DNA of 64,000 nt from Takakia lepidozioides (Eukaryota; Streptophyta; Takakiopsida; Takakiales; Takakiaceae), in assembly GCA_030704615.1 (NCBI GenBank), contig CM060733.1, positions 31,620,001 through 31,684,000 of the forward strand, given 5' to 3'. The notes under the pieces were generated by a model that made no database searches, was not told the origin of the DNA, and saw only the letters and a list, made by a program, of their open reading frames with translations. Position numbers and translations under genes: made by a program. How positions within the stretch are numbered: position 1 is the stretch's first letter; each line of letters opens with the position of its first letter. Positions 13,601 through 24,042 of the stretch are shown one piece after another.

Positions 13601-16600
13601 AGGCCCTCTTCCGGCTTACAATTTTCCTGCATAGGTTACAAGCCCTTCCCCCCAAGGGACTTGTGGCCAGAGCTCTCGCAACATCTATTAGGCTCAAAAA
13701 TGCAGGTTTCAAACAATCCTGGTATGCTCGCGTCCATACCTTTTTTGAACGCCATGGACTATCTATTGCTTCACTATTGCCAGTGAATCCAGAAGGGGTG
13801 GACATCACATCCAAGCATGACCGCAACAGACTCATTAGAAAGGAGCTCATGGAACTTCATGTCAGCAGAACTTGGAAATTACCCAACCTCACAACAAAGG
13901 TCCATTTCTATGGAGAAACATTCCTGGTTTTCCGAGATGATAGAATCTTGCGGCCCAATTACCTTTTGGCATCTTTATCTCCTTCTCTCCTGAGGGCATT
14001 GGGGCGGTTCAGGGTGGGCTCCCACAACCTATGGATAGAGACTGGCAGATGGGAAAACCTGCAGCGGGAGGACCGCCTATGTCCAGCTTGCACAGGGCGC
14101 AACCAGGAAATTGAAACTGAAGAACACTTCTTCTTCCATTGCCCTCTATACTATGAGATCCGTGGGAGATTCCACTGTCTATTCCGTGGAACCCAATCTC
14201 TCACTGAAGTCTTTCACTATGAAGATCAGAAATTACCTGCACGAGGCACTCACCCTTAGACAATCACTCAAACAATAGTTCTTATCTTTGGCTCTGGTTT
14301 TCTGTTTCCTCTCTCATGTTTTCTTTCCATTTTGTCCCATAAGCTCTATGAGCTGTCCGCGGATATTATAAAGCACCATTTCATTTCATTTCATTTCATT
14401 GTTTTTTTTCCTTTCCTTTCTCCTAAGCTGGATGTCATAAGGTTGCTTTTTGGTCACTTTCTTTCCTTAGACAATCCCTTGAGCAGTAGTTGCTTTTGGG
14501 TTTTTTGGCTCTGATTTTGTTTCCTCTCTCGTCTTCTCCATTTTGTCCCATAAGCTCTTTGAGCTTTCCGCGGACGTTATAAAGTGCCATTTCATTTCAT
14601 TTCATCTCATTTCCTCGAGGTGTGAGCACCAGTAGCAGTTGCAGACTCAAACAACCAACACTAGCTGGGTAGTGGTTACCAGGTATTGAGCTATTCCACA
14701 GGTTTCTGTTGGCATTCACTTGATACTTGCTGTGACTGCAGGTTGATGGATTTCGTTTCGACCTCATGGGACATCTGATGAAACATACGATGGTAAAGCG
14801 ATTTCAGGCACCTTGCAAACTCCTCGTGAAAGTGTCCTGGAAAAATCATGGACTTGGCATGGCTTGGCAACCACCTTAATTCAGTTGAGATTTTGGAAAC
14901 ATATGGTTTCCCTGTGTTATACATGTTATAAGCAAGGGTTGAAAAACTGTACTTCCTCCTTTACTGATTTAACTTGGATTTTTCTCCTAGAGAGATGATG
15001 GGCCTCTTCTAACTTCTTGCAGCTGCATGGTAAAGACGTGCTCAGAAGCTTAACGCTGGAGAACGACGGCATTGATGGCTCCAAAATCTACCTGTAAGCT
15101 CAAAATATGTCAGAAGTTTCTATGCAGGGTATGGACTGCCCAGAATTCTGAGTCGTAGAGATTGGCAGGAGTGACTGCTGAGTCAAAGAGCCATCCTCAG
15201 AGGCTGACAGAGATAGATTTGTTTTCATTTCCCTTGTGTAAGTTCAAAATATGTCAGAAGTTACTATCCATGGTATGGACTGCCCAGAATTCTCAGCATG
15301 GAGATCGGCAGGAGTGACAGCCGAGTCAAAGAGCCAATTCTCCATTAGAGGCTGACAAGATGGATTTGTTTTCATTTCCCTTTTGTAAGTTCAAAATATG
15401 TCAGAAGTTACTATCCATGGTATGACTGCCCAGAATTCTCAGCCATGGAGATCAGCAGGATTGACAGCTGAGTCAAAGAGCCCAATGCAGCATCGCCCTT
15501 TGTCAGTGTGTCCATAGCTGTATCTTCAAACTTAACTTTTGGGCATGAATAACTACTCCCAGATATGTGTAAGAGGTGACCACTTCTTCTCAATGTTGTA
15601 GTGCAACCTCTGACCAGCAGGGCCAAGGTGTTTTGAAGGAAGGTGGGAGATTGAGCCAGCTGGACAACATCATCAGTGACCATCACTGATTGTGTTGGTC
15701 CCCCATCCAAAGATACCTCAATGCCATTTAGTTCTCTGATGTATCCATGTAAAGCTCAGAGTGTAGGGGAAAGAGGCAGCCTTTGCTTCACCCTGATGTT
15801 GCTGTGCACCTGTTCCAAGACTTGCCACTTTGACCTTGCCGATGAGTGACTCCTACATGACTAGAATGGTTGAAAGGAGATCCTCAGGAACTCATATCCG
15901 ATGTAGTCCCTCCAGTAGGCCAGCTTGAGTGAGAAAACTGTCACTAGCAATTGTTTGACTGAAGGCTGGGAATGTATTACTTTTTAAGGGTTTATCCTGC
16001 AGAGTGACTTCTCTGTTGAGCTGAATTGAATTGGTTTTGCAGATATGGTGAGGGGTGGGATTTCGGAGAGATCGCCAACAATGGACGAGGTGTGAATGCA
16101 TCACAGCGCAACTTGGCTGGAACTGGCATTGGCAGGTTCATTTTGGTGCTTTGCCTTGTCACTGGTGATGTTGCTGGCATTTCAGATGGTTGTTGATGTG
16201 CCTCACTACCATGACTCTTAGAAAAAGTTCGGGAAAATGTAGCAGGGAAATACATCAACCCATTCTCTGTTCTTTTGACAATCCAACATGTTTGATTTGC
16301 AGCTTCAATGATAGGATACGGGACACCGCCATAGGCGGGTCTCCATTTGGAGACCCCCTTCAGCAGGGACTCTTAACTGGTCTTTCTCTTCAGGTGCTCT
16401 ATTGGCCCTTTTTGATCACTAGTCTTGTCAGGTCTTTTCCATCACCACTTTTGGTTACAGTGCATTATCTACCGGCAAGCAGTTGCATGGTTTGCAAAAT
16501 CAGTGTGACAAGGCTGTGTGTGATAACATGGATACGCAAGTTTTCCTGACATGTTAATGTTCATGAGATGTTTTAGTGGTGTCTGATTCAGCCCCATGGT

Positions 16601-19600
16601 TGGAGCCAGGTGGCCTAGTTACAGCTGTAGGTCTACATGGATCAAGGATAGTCAAAGAGATTATCACTTTGGGCTGTGCTTACTGTACTGTTGTGGTCAA
16701 AGACCCCGAAATGGAGTGCAAAAATGAGGGGTGTAGTCTTAGAGAGCTTCCATGAAGAGGGGACTTGACTGGAAGTTATGGAGGTGGATGCAGCCAAATG
16801 AATTGTTCCAGGGTAGTGAGGATGCTATGCGCAATGCTCTGGCTGCCACAACTGACTGGGTTCAGGTAAGCCCACAGGTCCCAAGTGGACCTGAGGAAAC
16901 TATTTACCTTGCTTCTGGGCTGGAAAGAGATTCATGTTGGAGGTGTGACAATGAAGCTTTAAGGGTTTAGTCTGTCCAGCCTTGCTTTCTTGTCTCTTTC
17001 TTCCTCTTGTCCAATAGCTCTTTGAGCTTCTAAAGGACCAATTCATTTCTTCTGTCCTCTTTAGTCTGAGAACGGCATTCAGTGTGGAAACTTTAAGTAT
17101 ACATTCACGTACCAAGCTGCGTCAGAAAAATATATTTCAGCTGATAGTTTACTGGATGAAACAGCTAGGGCTGGCTGCCAACCTGAAGGAGTACGTGCTC
17201 ACTAGTCACAAAGGTGAAGAGGTATGCTCCTGTGCTTCGAAAGGCCTTCCTTGATCACGTTCACTGTCGGTTGCTTGTTTCTTTGGCTTGCTTGTGTTGA
17301 GGCTTGAGGGCTATGCTAGATTTTTCAGCTTCCAGCACATGCACAGATGGTTAGGACATTGTGGTATCACTTGTGATTAAGCATCCAAATGGACAGAAAA
17401 TATACGTCTGAACTCATAGGCAGCCAAGGCTACCACAGATGTCCTTGATTTTGCATAGGATTTTGGACTTGGCCTTTGATGCAAGGCAGCCACTTCAGTC
17501 CATGTGGTTTCAGTAGCGAAGGAATAAATTTTGGCAACATATTCATGAATTGGGTGAAGGTGATTGACATTCTTACATGTTGCGGGCTCTTTGTAGACAG
17601 CCTTTCTCAGGTCAGGACCAGCACTGGAGAAGATTCACGGAAAGTTTGTCTTGAACAGTAAGTGATCTGTGGTCAATTGCATGTTTACAGGTGAAAGGAG
17701 TTGAGGTTCTGACACATGATAACGTGCCGGTTGCTTATGCTTCCAGTCCAGAGGAACTGGTATGTGGAAAGTCGGTCCTTCTCTTTCTCCATCTCCAATT
17801 TCTTTCTTGCTTTCCATCTCTAGTGTACACTGTGATCCTGTCAATCAATTGATAATTTCAATGGAGAGATTCAGAGGATGGAGAAGTTGAGCACAGGTTC
17901 ACTGGTATGCGATCAAAATAGTAAACAGGAGAAGAAATAAACTCATCAAGTCACAGGACGCCCGGAAGGCCTGTTGAAGGGCAGTAGGGCCCTGTGGGGC
18001 AGGTGGAGTGGTAATTCTATCTTGGTTGATAACACAATTCAATGTAGTTTTCTAATCCCTCCCACTGCGTGTTACAGGTGAACTATGTCTCTGCTCATGA
18101 CAATGAATCATTGTTTGATATTATCATGCTCAAGGTACCAGCAATACCTGTACCAGCTTTGTCTATGCTGAAACCTCCTCAAAGCCTCCAGCTATCAATT
18201 CAATGTCATGTAAATCGATTGACAAATTCATCATTTTGGATAGGGGTGAGAAAGCTGGCTGTAGCATTTGGGAAAAAATGATGCCCAAACAAGGGCATTT
18301 TCTGTTTAGGCATTCTTGCCAGAGAGGAGAGGTCGTATGATCTTCCTTTGGGTGGAAGGTGAGGTGGCCTTGCCACGACTAATATCAGACATTGGTGTAG
18401 ACGGCAAGTGAAGTCCCATTGGAAGAGCGGTGTCGTATCAACCATGTTGCAACCAGCATTGTGGCACTTGCCCAGGTATGTGTCACTGTCGGTTTCCATG
18501 TCAGATTGAAGAAGACTTTGTATTTTCCTCACCAGAAGTGTCTCTTTCCACTTGCGTTAAGAACACCATGATTTGATTATCATGTCATGTGCAATACATT
18601 CTGCTCACATAGTGGGGCCTAAGACTCCCATGGTTTGTGTATATTGCCAAGTGCTATACTCTGTACCCACATAAGTGATCGAGATTGCCTACTCACTCTG
18701 ACATTGTGGTTGCACTGTCCCAGATGAATATTCTCTAATGGAATTAATACTCAATTGCATATTGGAGCCCAATTTTATCTCACGAGGCAAACTTGAAGCT
18801 GTGGGTTTGCTTGCATTGCAGGGAATCCCCTTTTTCCATGCAGGTGATGATGTGTTGCGGTCCAAGTCACTCGATCGTGATTCTTACAACTCCGGTGACT
18901 GGTTCAACAGGTTTATACATGCACTTTTTCCCCATCTATGTATTTCCTCATCTTCTCAGATTGGGCACTACATATAAACAATCTCTTCAACAAGGTTCTT
19001 ATCTTAGTGCACTTTTTGTCGCATATAGCATGCCGTGCACTCATGCTGGAGGAGGGGGTTGTCAATTGTAGTTTTCTGATTTTCATGCCTGTTTTCAATG
19101 ACACCAGGCTGGATTTCTCTTATGAGTCGAATAATTGGGGCGTGGGTCTACCACCTAAGAGTAAGAATGGCTTCAAGTGGCCTGTGTGAGTTTCTTTCTG
19201 ATTCCCATAGGCCATCTGCGCCTCACACATATGTAACAAAAGTTTTTCTTTCTCGGATAGGCTCCTCTCTTGTTTTTGCTATGGAAGTACTAAATAATTT
19301 CTCTTTCCCCTATGTACGCTTAAGGCTTCCTCAGGGCTGTATGGATGGTATAAAATTTCGTTCATTTCTTTTCTTTCTTTCTTTAATTGTTCATTAATTG
19401 TTATTCTTGGTTTCTGGATTTGTTCCTCTCTCATGTTTTCTTCCATTTTGTCCCATAAGCTGTATGAGCTTTCCGCGGACGTTATAAAGCACCATTTCAT
19501 TTCATTTCATTTCTCTTTTTCCTTTCCATTACTTGTCCTTGCAGAAGCCTTCACACCTGAACGAGGGACTCTCTTGAAGGGATGTTTTGACATTCTTTTG

Positions 19601-21831
19601 GTTCTCTTGTAGTTTTCTGTGTCTTTTATTTCTTTTCTTTCTCTCCCTGTAACATTATAAAGCACCATTTCATTTCATTTCTCCCTGTAACAATAACATT
19701 GTCCCTTAAGCTCTTTTGAGCTTTCCACGGACGTTATAAAGTACCAATTCATTTCTGTAATAAATGAGTACCAGACGACTCATTTGAATGGCAATGACAA
19801 ACACAATAGTCGCAAGAAAACTTGGCTGTCCTCGCTTTCATGAAGAGAGTATTGTGTGTCCGGTTGGTGGCAGCATGCGGAAGTTGCTGGCAAACCCATC
19901 ACTGAGACCCAGTAAAAAGCACATTCTTGCGGCTGTGGAGAATCTACAAGAGCTGTTGCGCATCCGGTTTTCTTCCCCACTATTTCGCTTGAGAACAGCC
20001 AACGCTATTCAGGTGCCACATTACTAGTCTTCTCCTTGTTGAAAGTGATAAAACAGTCAGGCTTTTTCTGTAAGCTAAAGAAGATGAGATAAACACTTGA
20101 GGCACTCTAATTAAGTTGAAAAGCAGTAGCAAGTTCTTAACTGTTTGTTATCAGAGAGGGCAGTCAATTCAGATGTTAAGGTCAAGGTCATAAGTTCATA
20201 AGGTCAAATATGATTGTTTTTGGTGGGTGCCTTATAACTGAACTTGGAACGAAATGCTGCCTGAGTACAGCGTTGGTTAATGTTTCCAAGATACAATTGT
20301 GTCTGTGTTGACATTCTGATCTTGTCCAAATTGTACAAAAATTGGGACCAATTTGGAAATCTAGAACTCAGAACGTCCAGGTGAAAGTTGAACGCTTTTG
20401 GAATTACCACAGCACAGTCATGATTTGAATAGCTTTTTGAAGTATCAGCCTGGAAAGGTCATTAAAAGTGGAAGTCACACCATGAGACGGATATTGCACC
20501 AACAATGTTTTGTCTTTCCAGATTGTGACACGGGTGAGCAAATGACCAGAAATGGCATAACGCCTCATGTAGTGTACTCAAGTTTGTTTGGCTGTACTTC
20601 TTTGTCAACTGGGAGACATTTGCAGGCAAGGCTGAGATTCCACAATACAGGACCTGCAAGTACCCCAGGGGTTATCATCTTCAGCCTTGAAGATGGTGAC
20701 GAAGGGAAGCCTGGTCTCACCCAACTTGATGCCAAGTGAGTCTTCGAACAATCAACACTGAATGGTTTGTTAACATCCAGTCTTTACAGTGAGCTGACGA
20801 TGAAGTGATTGACCATCCTCCCTGAACCTGTATGAATCTTTACCCAGTCCTTTGGGATTACAGCTGTGGGCGAGATGCAAGACCTGCCATAGTACTGGTT
20901 GATTCTCAATGCATCGAGATCATATTGGAAGGAATGATTTAAGAAGCACTGCCATTGTAGCCTACAACACGAGAGACAAATAGGTCCAAGACCTGTGGGA
21001 GCACTCTGTAATCTTTAACAATGAAGAAAGGTAGGGTGCAGTCTCCTCATCTCCCCCATCATTTTTTTCCTCTTTGGCTTGCAGGTTTAGGCGAATTGTA
21101 GTGGTGATCAACGCAAGGCCAACCATGTTTGTGGCAGAAGTGGGAGCCTTGAAGTTTCTCCCTCTTACTTTGCATCCTATTCAGGTAGTCGACGCTTGCC
21201 TTCCATCCTTTGGGTTACATCTTCATCCTACCACTTTTGAGTGAAACAAGAGGGTGATAATACAAAATAAGTGCAATCCATTAACCTTTTGACTGATCAG
21301 GCCTGTAACCTGCCGGTTTCTATCATGATTTTCAAGCATTTGCTACCATAATTTTGTTAGCAAATGGAAGAGTAAACAGTGCATAAATCTAATCTGTTGT
21401 TTTGTCATCTATTTTTGCCTCGTAATTGGTGTCTTGTTAGCTTGTCTCCCACATTCCAACCATGGGCATCAGGATGGCCCCATATTCGTGTGTTATATGG
21501 GTTGTTAGAACCCTGTGGACCCAGCATCGAGTGGTATTTGAGCACAAGGTCATACTTTGACCTTAGAGCTCCGCCTTCTGAACTCATTGGTTCATTTCAA
21601 GCTTGGGCTGAGCTGAAAGTAGTTCAGATTGGTATACAGATGTGTGTTGGAGCTAAGAAGAGTATGATTGCATTCTTGAACGGCATCCACTGATACATAC
21701 TTTTCCTGCCTCCCTGTGCTTTGCAGGCGGATTCAAATGATGAAATTGTCTGGACATCGTCTTTTTATCCAAACACTGGAGCATTTGAGATTCCACCACG
21801 CACTACCACAGTGTTTGTTGAGGCTCGGTGA
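4648..21831 (+). CDS. LDA: Limit dextrinase (pullulanase-type starch debranching enzyme), 30 exons
   Basis: Hydrolyses alpha-1,6 branch points of starch-derived dextrins in the plastid (GH13 subfamily of plant limit dextrinases). The assembled frame is about 1109 residues. It has an N-terminal segment with transit-peptide character, a CBM41-like domain (about 118-220), N-domain/CBM48-like sequence, the GH13 barrel and a C-terminal beta domain. Visible catalytic signatures are DVVYNH (616-621, region I), [11 protein letters not shown] with nucleophile Asp690, YGEGWDFGE with acid/base Glu727, and VSAHDN with transition-state Asp867. The type I pullulanase motif YNWGYxP appears as FNWGYDP (570-576, across exons 12/13). 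All 30 exons keep phase without a stop, so the gene looks functional. The start is the first ATG of exon 1; the leader before it contains a GA repeat. It is longer than the usual 880-970 residues, mostly because of exons 1-3. Introns carry LINE tails in both orientations. Confidence 0.95.
5003..6932 (+). other. CBM41-like starch-binding domain encoded by exons 1 (end), 2 and 3
   Basis: The end of exon 1 and exons 2 and 3 encode VRIHYNR, then [14 protein letters not shown], then DEFGVYWEV and [11 protein letters not shown], then [11 protein letters not shown]. This is the pattern of the roughly 100-residue CBM41 alpha-glucan-binding module at the N-terminus of bacterial type I pullulanases: a conserved HY.R start, the WGLH.W aromatic platform and a late VWLVSG-like strand. 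From exon 4 on, the protein lines up in length with cereal limit dextrinase: the spacing from exon 4 to the catalytic Asp is about 470 residues, and barley's mature enzyme has its nucleophile near residue 473. The module is therefore extra relative to that enzyme. Confidence 0.7.
9995..10400 (-). mobile_element. LINE 3' end (ATTTC-tail family) in limit dextrinase intron 9
   Basis: Read on the minus strand this is the 3' end of a non-LTR retrotransposon. The C-terminal coding part (10112-10393) has a Cys-rich motif, [16 protein letters not shown], normally completed by H-x-C but altered here. It is followed by untranslated sequence containing CATAAGCTC and GGACG, and a terminal (ATTTC)n tail near 9996-10017. 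It is 5'-truncated and non-functional. Closely similar copies occur at 13345-14403, 31690-32000 and 50015-50185, which defines the family. Confidence 0.8.
13090..13335 (+). mobile_element. LINE 3'-end copy (ATTTC-tail family), first of two adjacent copies
   Basis: Plus-strand match to the last coding residues and 3' untranslated region of the LINE family: CTATGAGATCC, then a GAGGATCAGAAT segment, then CTCTTTGAGC and ATCATTTCATT at the end. It lies in limit dextrinase intron 15, immediately before a longer copy of the same element. Confidence 0.65.
13345..14403 (+). mobile_element. 5'-truncated LINE with C-terminal reverse transcriptase-associated ORF
   Basis: An open frame that ends at 14259 encodes about 300 residues from the region C-terminal to the reverse transcriptase core of a LINE. 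It contains [15 protein letters not shown] and an end with a C-x2-C...H-x4/5-C zinc-binding motif ([19 protein letters not shown] then HCP). The 3' untranslated region and a (ATTTC)4 tail follow at 14377-14399. No reverse transcriptase catalytic motif is present. The frame opens at 13123 only because it reads through the preceding tail copy, so that 378-codon frame is chimeric. Sitting within intron 15, it lengthens it to 1.9 kb without disturbing coding exons. Confidence 0.85.
14455..14612 (+). repeat. Solo LINE tail (ATTTC family)
   Basis: A SINE-sized copy of only the last 150 or so bases of the LINE family: TTAGACAATCCCTTGAGCAG, TTTGTCCCATAAGCTC, TTTCCGCGGACGTTATAAA and a short ATTTC tail. 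It is the third copy in this intron. Confidence 0.8.
15094..15480 (+). repeat. Three tandem copies of a ~145-bp intron unit, each with a splice-donor-like start
   Basis: In limit dextrinase intron 17 a unit beginning GTAAGCTCAAAATATGTCAG (15094), GTAAGTTCAAAATATGTCAG (15238) and the same again (15385) is repeated three times with spacings of 144 and 147 bases. Each copy also contains a GACTGCCCAGAATTCT block and a GAGTCAAAGAGCC block. The first copy starts exactly at the exon 17 donor, so the duplication copied the 5' splice site into the intron. Confidence 0.9.
16975..17062 (+). repeat. Diverged LINE tail in limit dextrinase intron 20
   Basis: CTTGTCCAATAGCTCTTTGA followed by GCTTCTAAAGGACCAATTCA resembles a decayed version of the TTTGTCCCATAAGCTCTTTG ... 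CGGACGTTATAAAGCACC tail found elsewhere in the window. Confidence 0.45.
19420..19757 (+). repeat. Two LINE tails (ATTTC family) in limit dextrinase intron 26
   Basis: One copy (about 19420-19512) has TTTGTCCCATAAGCTG, TTTCCGCGGACGTTATAAAG and a CATTTC tail. A second, partly disordered copy (about 19645-19757) has ATTATAAAGCACCATTTC, then GTCCCTTAAGCTC and CGGACGTTATAAAGTACC. Intron 26 lies between exons ending at 19185 and starting at 19874. Confidence 0.75.
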
Positions 21832-22212
21832 CCCTTACTCACAAAGTGATGAGCATTCAACCATCTTGCAGTCAACTTGGGTTCAGTCCGCAGAGCCAAT
21901 CTTGGGGCCAATGGTGTATCCCGAAGTACTTCCCCATTGAATTGAAACCACAAATAATATTCATTTAATTGTACCTTAAGAGGTACCTTTCTAACTCCTG
22001 AGTTGTAAGACAGCACAGCACATATTTGAGAAGAGTTTGTGGGTCTGGTCTGTGAATGAATGGTACCTAATTGGACGTTGCTAACACAATCTGACATGTA
22101 TTCTTAGAAGAGACTTTATTGGGGGATAATGTCTACATTCGAAGCAGAAGTATGTTTGGAAGTGCTTACAGATTTTTTTTAAAAAAAGTGTTCTTTGGTG
22201 CATTGATGAGCA

Positions 22213-22270
22213 CAAAGAAATGAAATGAATGAAATGAAATGGTGCTTTATAACGTTTTTAGAAAGAAAGG
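22213..22270 (-). repeat. Fragment of LINE tail (ATTTC family), minus orientation
   Basis: GAAATGAAATGAATGAAATG followed by GTGCTTTATAACG is the reverse complement of the CGTTATAAAGCACCATTTC terminus. Only the extreme end is present. Confidence 0.7.
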
Positions 22271-22274
22271 TATC

Positions 22275-24040
22275 CGTTGTATATGTGGGAAGCTCAAACT
22301 GTTTATGGACATAAGAAAGTACAAGGATGAGATTGGGCCATCAACAAGCCATCTAGTAGAAGTTTTTTTGCAAGGTAGTGCTGATATAAAACATCATAGA
22401 AAATGGCATTTCACCTTTTGGGCATTCAACCAATTTCTCTCCTCTCTTACACAGACACACATACATCAACGGCATGCAAATGGAAATGCGAACAGTCACA
22501 TTAGTAGCCCATTTTCTCTATTTGTCCCTCACTGGCTCTCAATTCACTTATACCATATGAGAGTAACAAGTTACAATCCCCCTCTAGAATTCTTAAAGTA
22601 CCTGAACTGAACTGGATTAGAGCCACCACTCATAAGCGAGCAAGTCATCCGCCTCCTCCAGGTACATGAGAGCCTGACACTTTAGCCTGTTGCACAAGTA
22701 GTATCAAAGCACCCTTCTCCACCAGAGAGGATATCGCCGCCATACACAAGTTCTTATATCGACTTCTGAACCCACTGCAGTGAGTTTGAGGACTGATAGT
22801 GCTAGCCCATGTTCTCGCACAGTTTCTACCCAAGTATCTAACCCATTCTCACTGGACTACACAAAGTAATTGGCGCTTGTCCCAAACGACGAATCTTGAT
22901 AGAGAGACGACCCGGCTCTCCAACTCTTCAAGCTGTGAGTCAAAGACTTCTGGTTAGGGTTAGAGTAGTTCTGGGACAGTAGTATGTAGGTGTACCTTGG
23001 TGAGAGGTAGGTAGGTACTAGGTACGTATGAGGTCTACGTAGTAGTATAGGGTAGTTAGAGAGGTAGTTAGTGTCCGCTTGCTGCGACACACTGTCTCTC
23101 TACTCCGTTTTGCTCCTCTGTTTCTTGGAAAAAGGAGCCACAGGTCTGTTTCTCTTCAATGATCCCAGCACTGCAAGTTATAGGACAGGAAGGCTTTTGT
23201 AGTATTGTGTCTGCCTCTCTCTGTCCCTATTCCGATCTCTGCTGTTGTCTCCTAGTTGAAGCTCTGTCTCACACGCTCAATTTCTGTGCTGCCCCCCTTT
23301 TGTTCTATCGAAGATATCAGCTCATTGATAACATGGGCTACCTGAGTGCATCATTTGATTTGTCTCTTACCTCTCTTGATTCTCAAAACTGTCGAGAGAA
23401 ACTGAAAGGGCGAATGGGCTCTTTGATAGAGTGTGGGCTGCTTGAAACCAGCTTCCTCTATCACATTTTCGGATGAGGGGAAGTATCCCAGATTAGCCTC
23501 GACAAGGAGCAGCAACACACTTCAGAGTCCAGTCTTCATCTTTGGCTCTACGTGTCTGTTGTGGTATCTCCCAAAGGGGAAGGGGAACTGCGTGGAGGAG
23601 AGGGGTGAAAGACAGTACACTGTCACTTGCAGCACAAGAACAAAATTTCTTCTCAAGCAGAAATAGCAACCTGGTGAAAGAGACAATCTCCATCCTCCTA
23701 AATCCCAGGTAGACAAAAATCAGAAAATCTGGGCTGAAATGTACTCTCCCGAGTTGGTAGCTCAGTCTTCTTCTCTCTCACACACATGCACATGTATACA
23801 CCATGGAACTTAACTGAGCACAAATAGCCCCTACAGATAGAGCCAGCCAGGTATTGTGAGATCTAGCCTTTGTGAAGAAGAAATTTCTTATATCCACACT
23901 GGAGAGAGACAGACAGGAGGAAACTTTACAGTGCTCATCCCCGACAAATCAAAGAGCTTTATTCGAACATAAAGCATAACCAACAAGAGATCAGAGAGGG
24001 GGCCCCAGAAAGAACCAGTCAAGGCAGAAAACAGCTTAAA
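22275..24040. other. Gene-free stretch between limit dextrinase and rhomboid genes
   Basis: No recognisable coding sequence. Around 22980-23070 there is a GTAGGTAGGTAC-rich stretch with several TACGTA/GGTACGTA steps. The rest is unremarkable and should include the rhomboid promoter and leader near 23700-24040. Confidence 0.4.
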
Positions 24041-24042
24041 AA

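Larger units (their letters stand above)
4648..21831 (+). other. LDA: Exon map of the limit dextrinase gene
   Basis: Exons read from frame, homology and GT-AG signals: 4648-5024, 5889-6063, 6825-6932, 7198-7333, 7469-7521, 7944-8052, 8286-8422, 8983-9182, 9773-9922, 10617-10677, 11394-11514, 11707-11797, 12267-12360, 12532-12627, 12729-12869, 14742-14792, 15023-15093, 16043-16135, 16303-16393, 16794-16865, 17141-17221, 17691-17759, 18078-18134, 18401-18475, 18822-18910, 19108-19185, 19874-20012, 20626-20735, 21085-21184, 21727-21831. The lengths sum to 3330 bases, 1110 codons including TGA. Least certain are the donor at 5025 (GTTGCT), the donor at 6064 (GTTTCA), the donor at 11798 (GTTTAT), the 3' splice site of exon 3, and whether exon 1 is the true first coding exon. 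Confidence 0.85.

Noticed and set aside
13123-14259. A 378-codon open frame that could be annotated as a stand-alone gene
   Set aside because: Its start reads through a separate LINE-tail copy, and the remainder is the C-terminal region of a LINE ORF lying inside an intron of the limit dextrinase gene.
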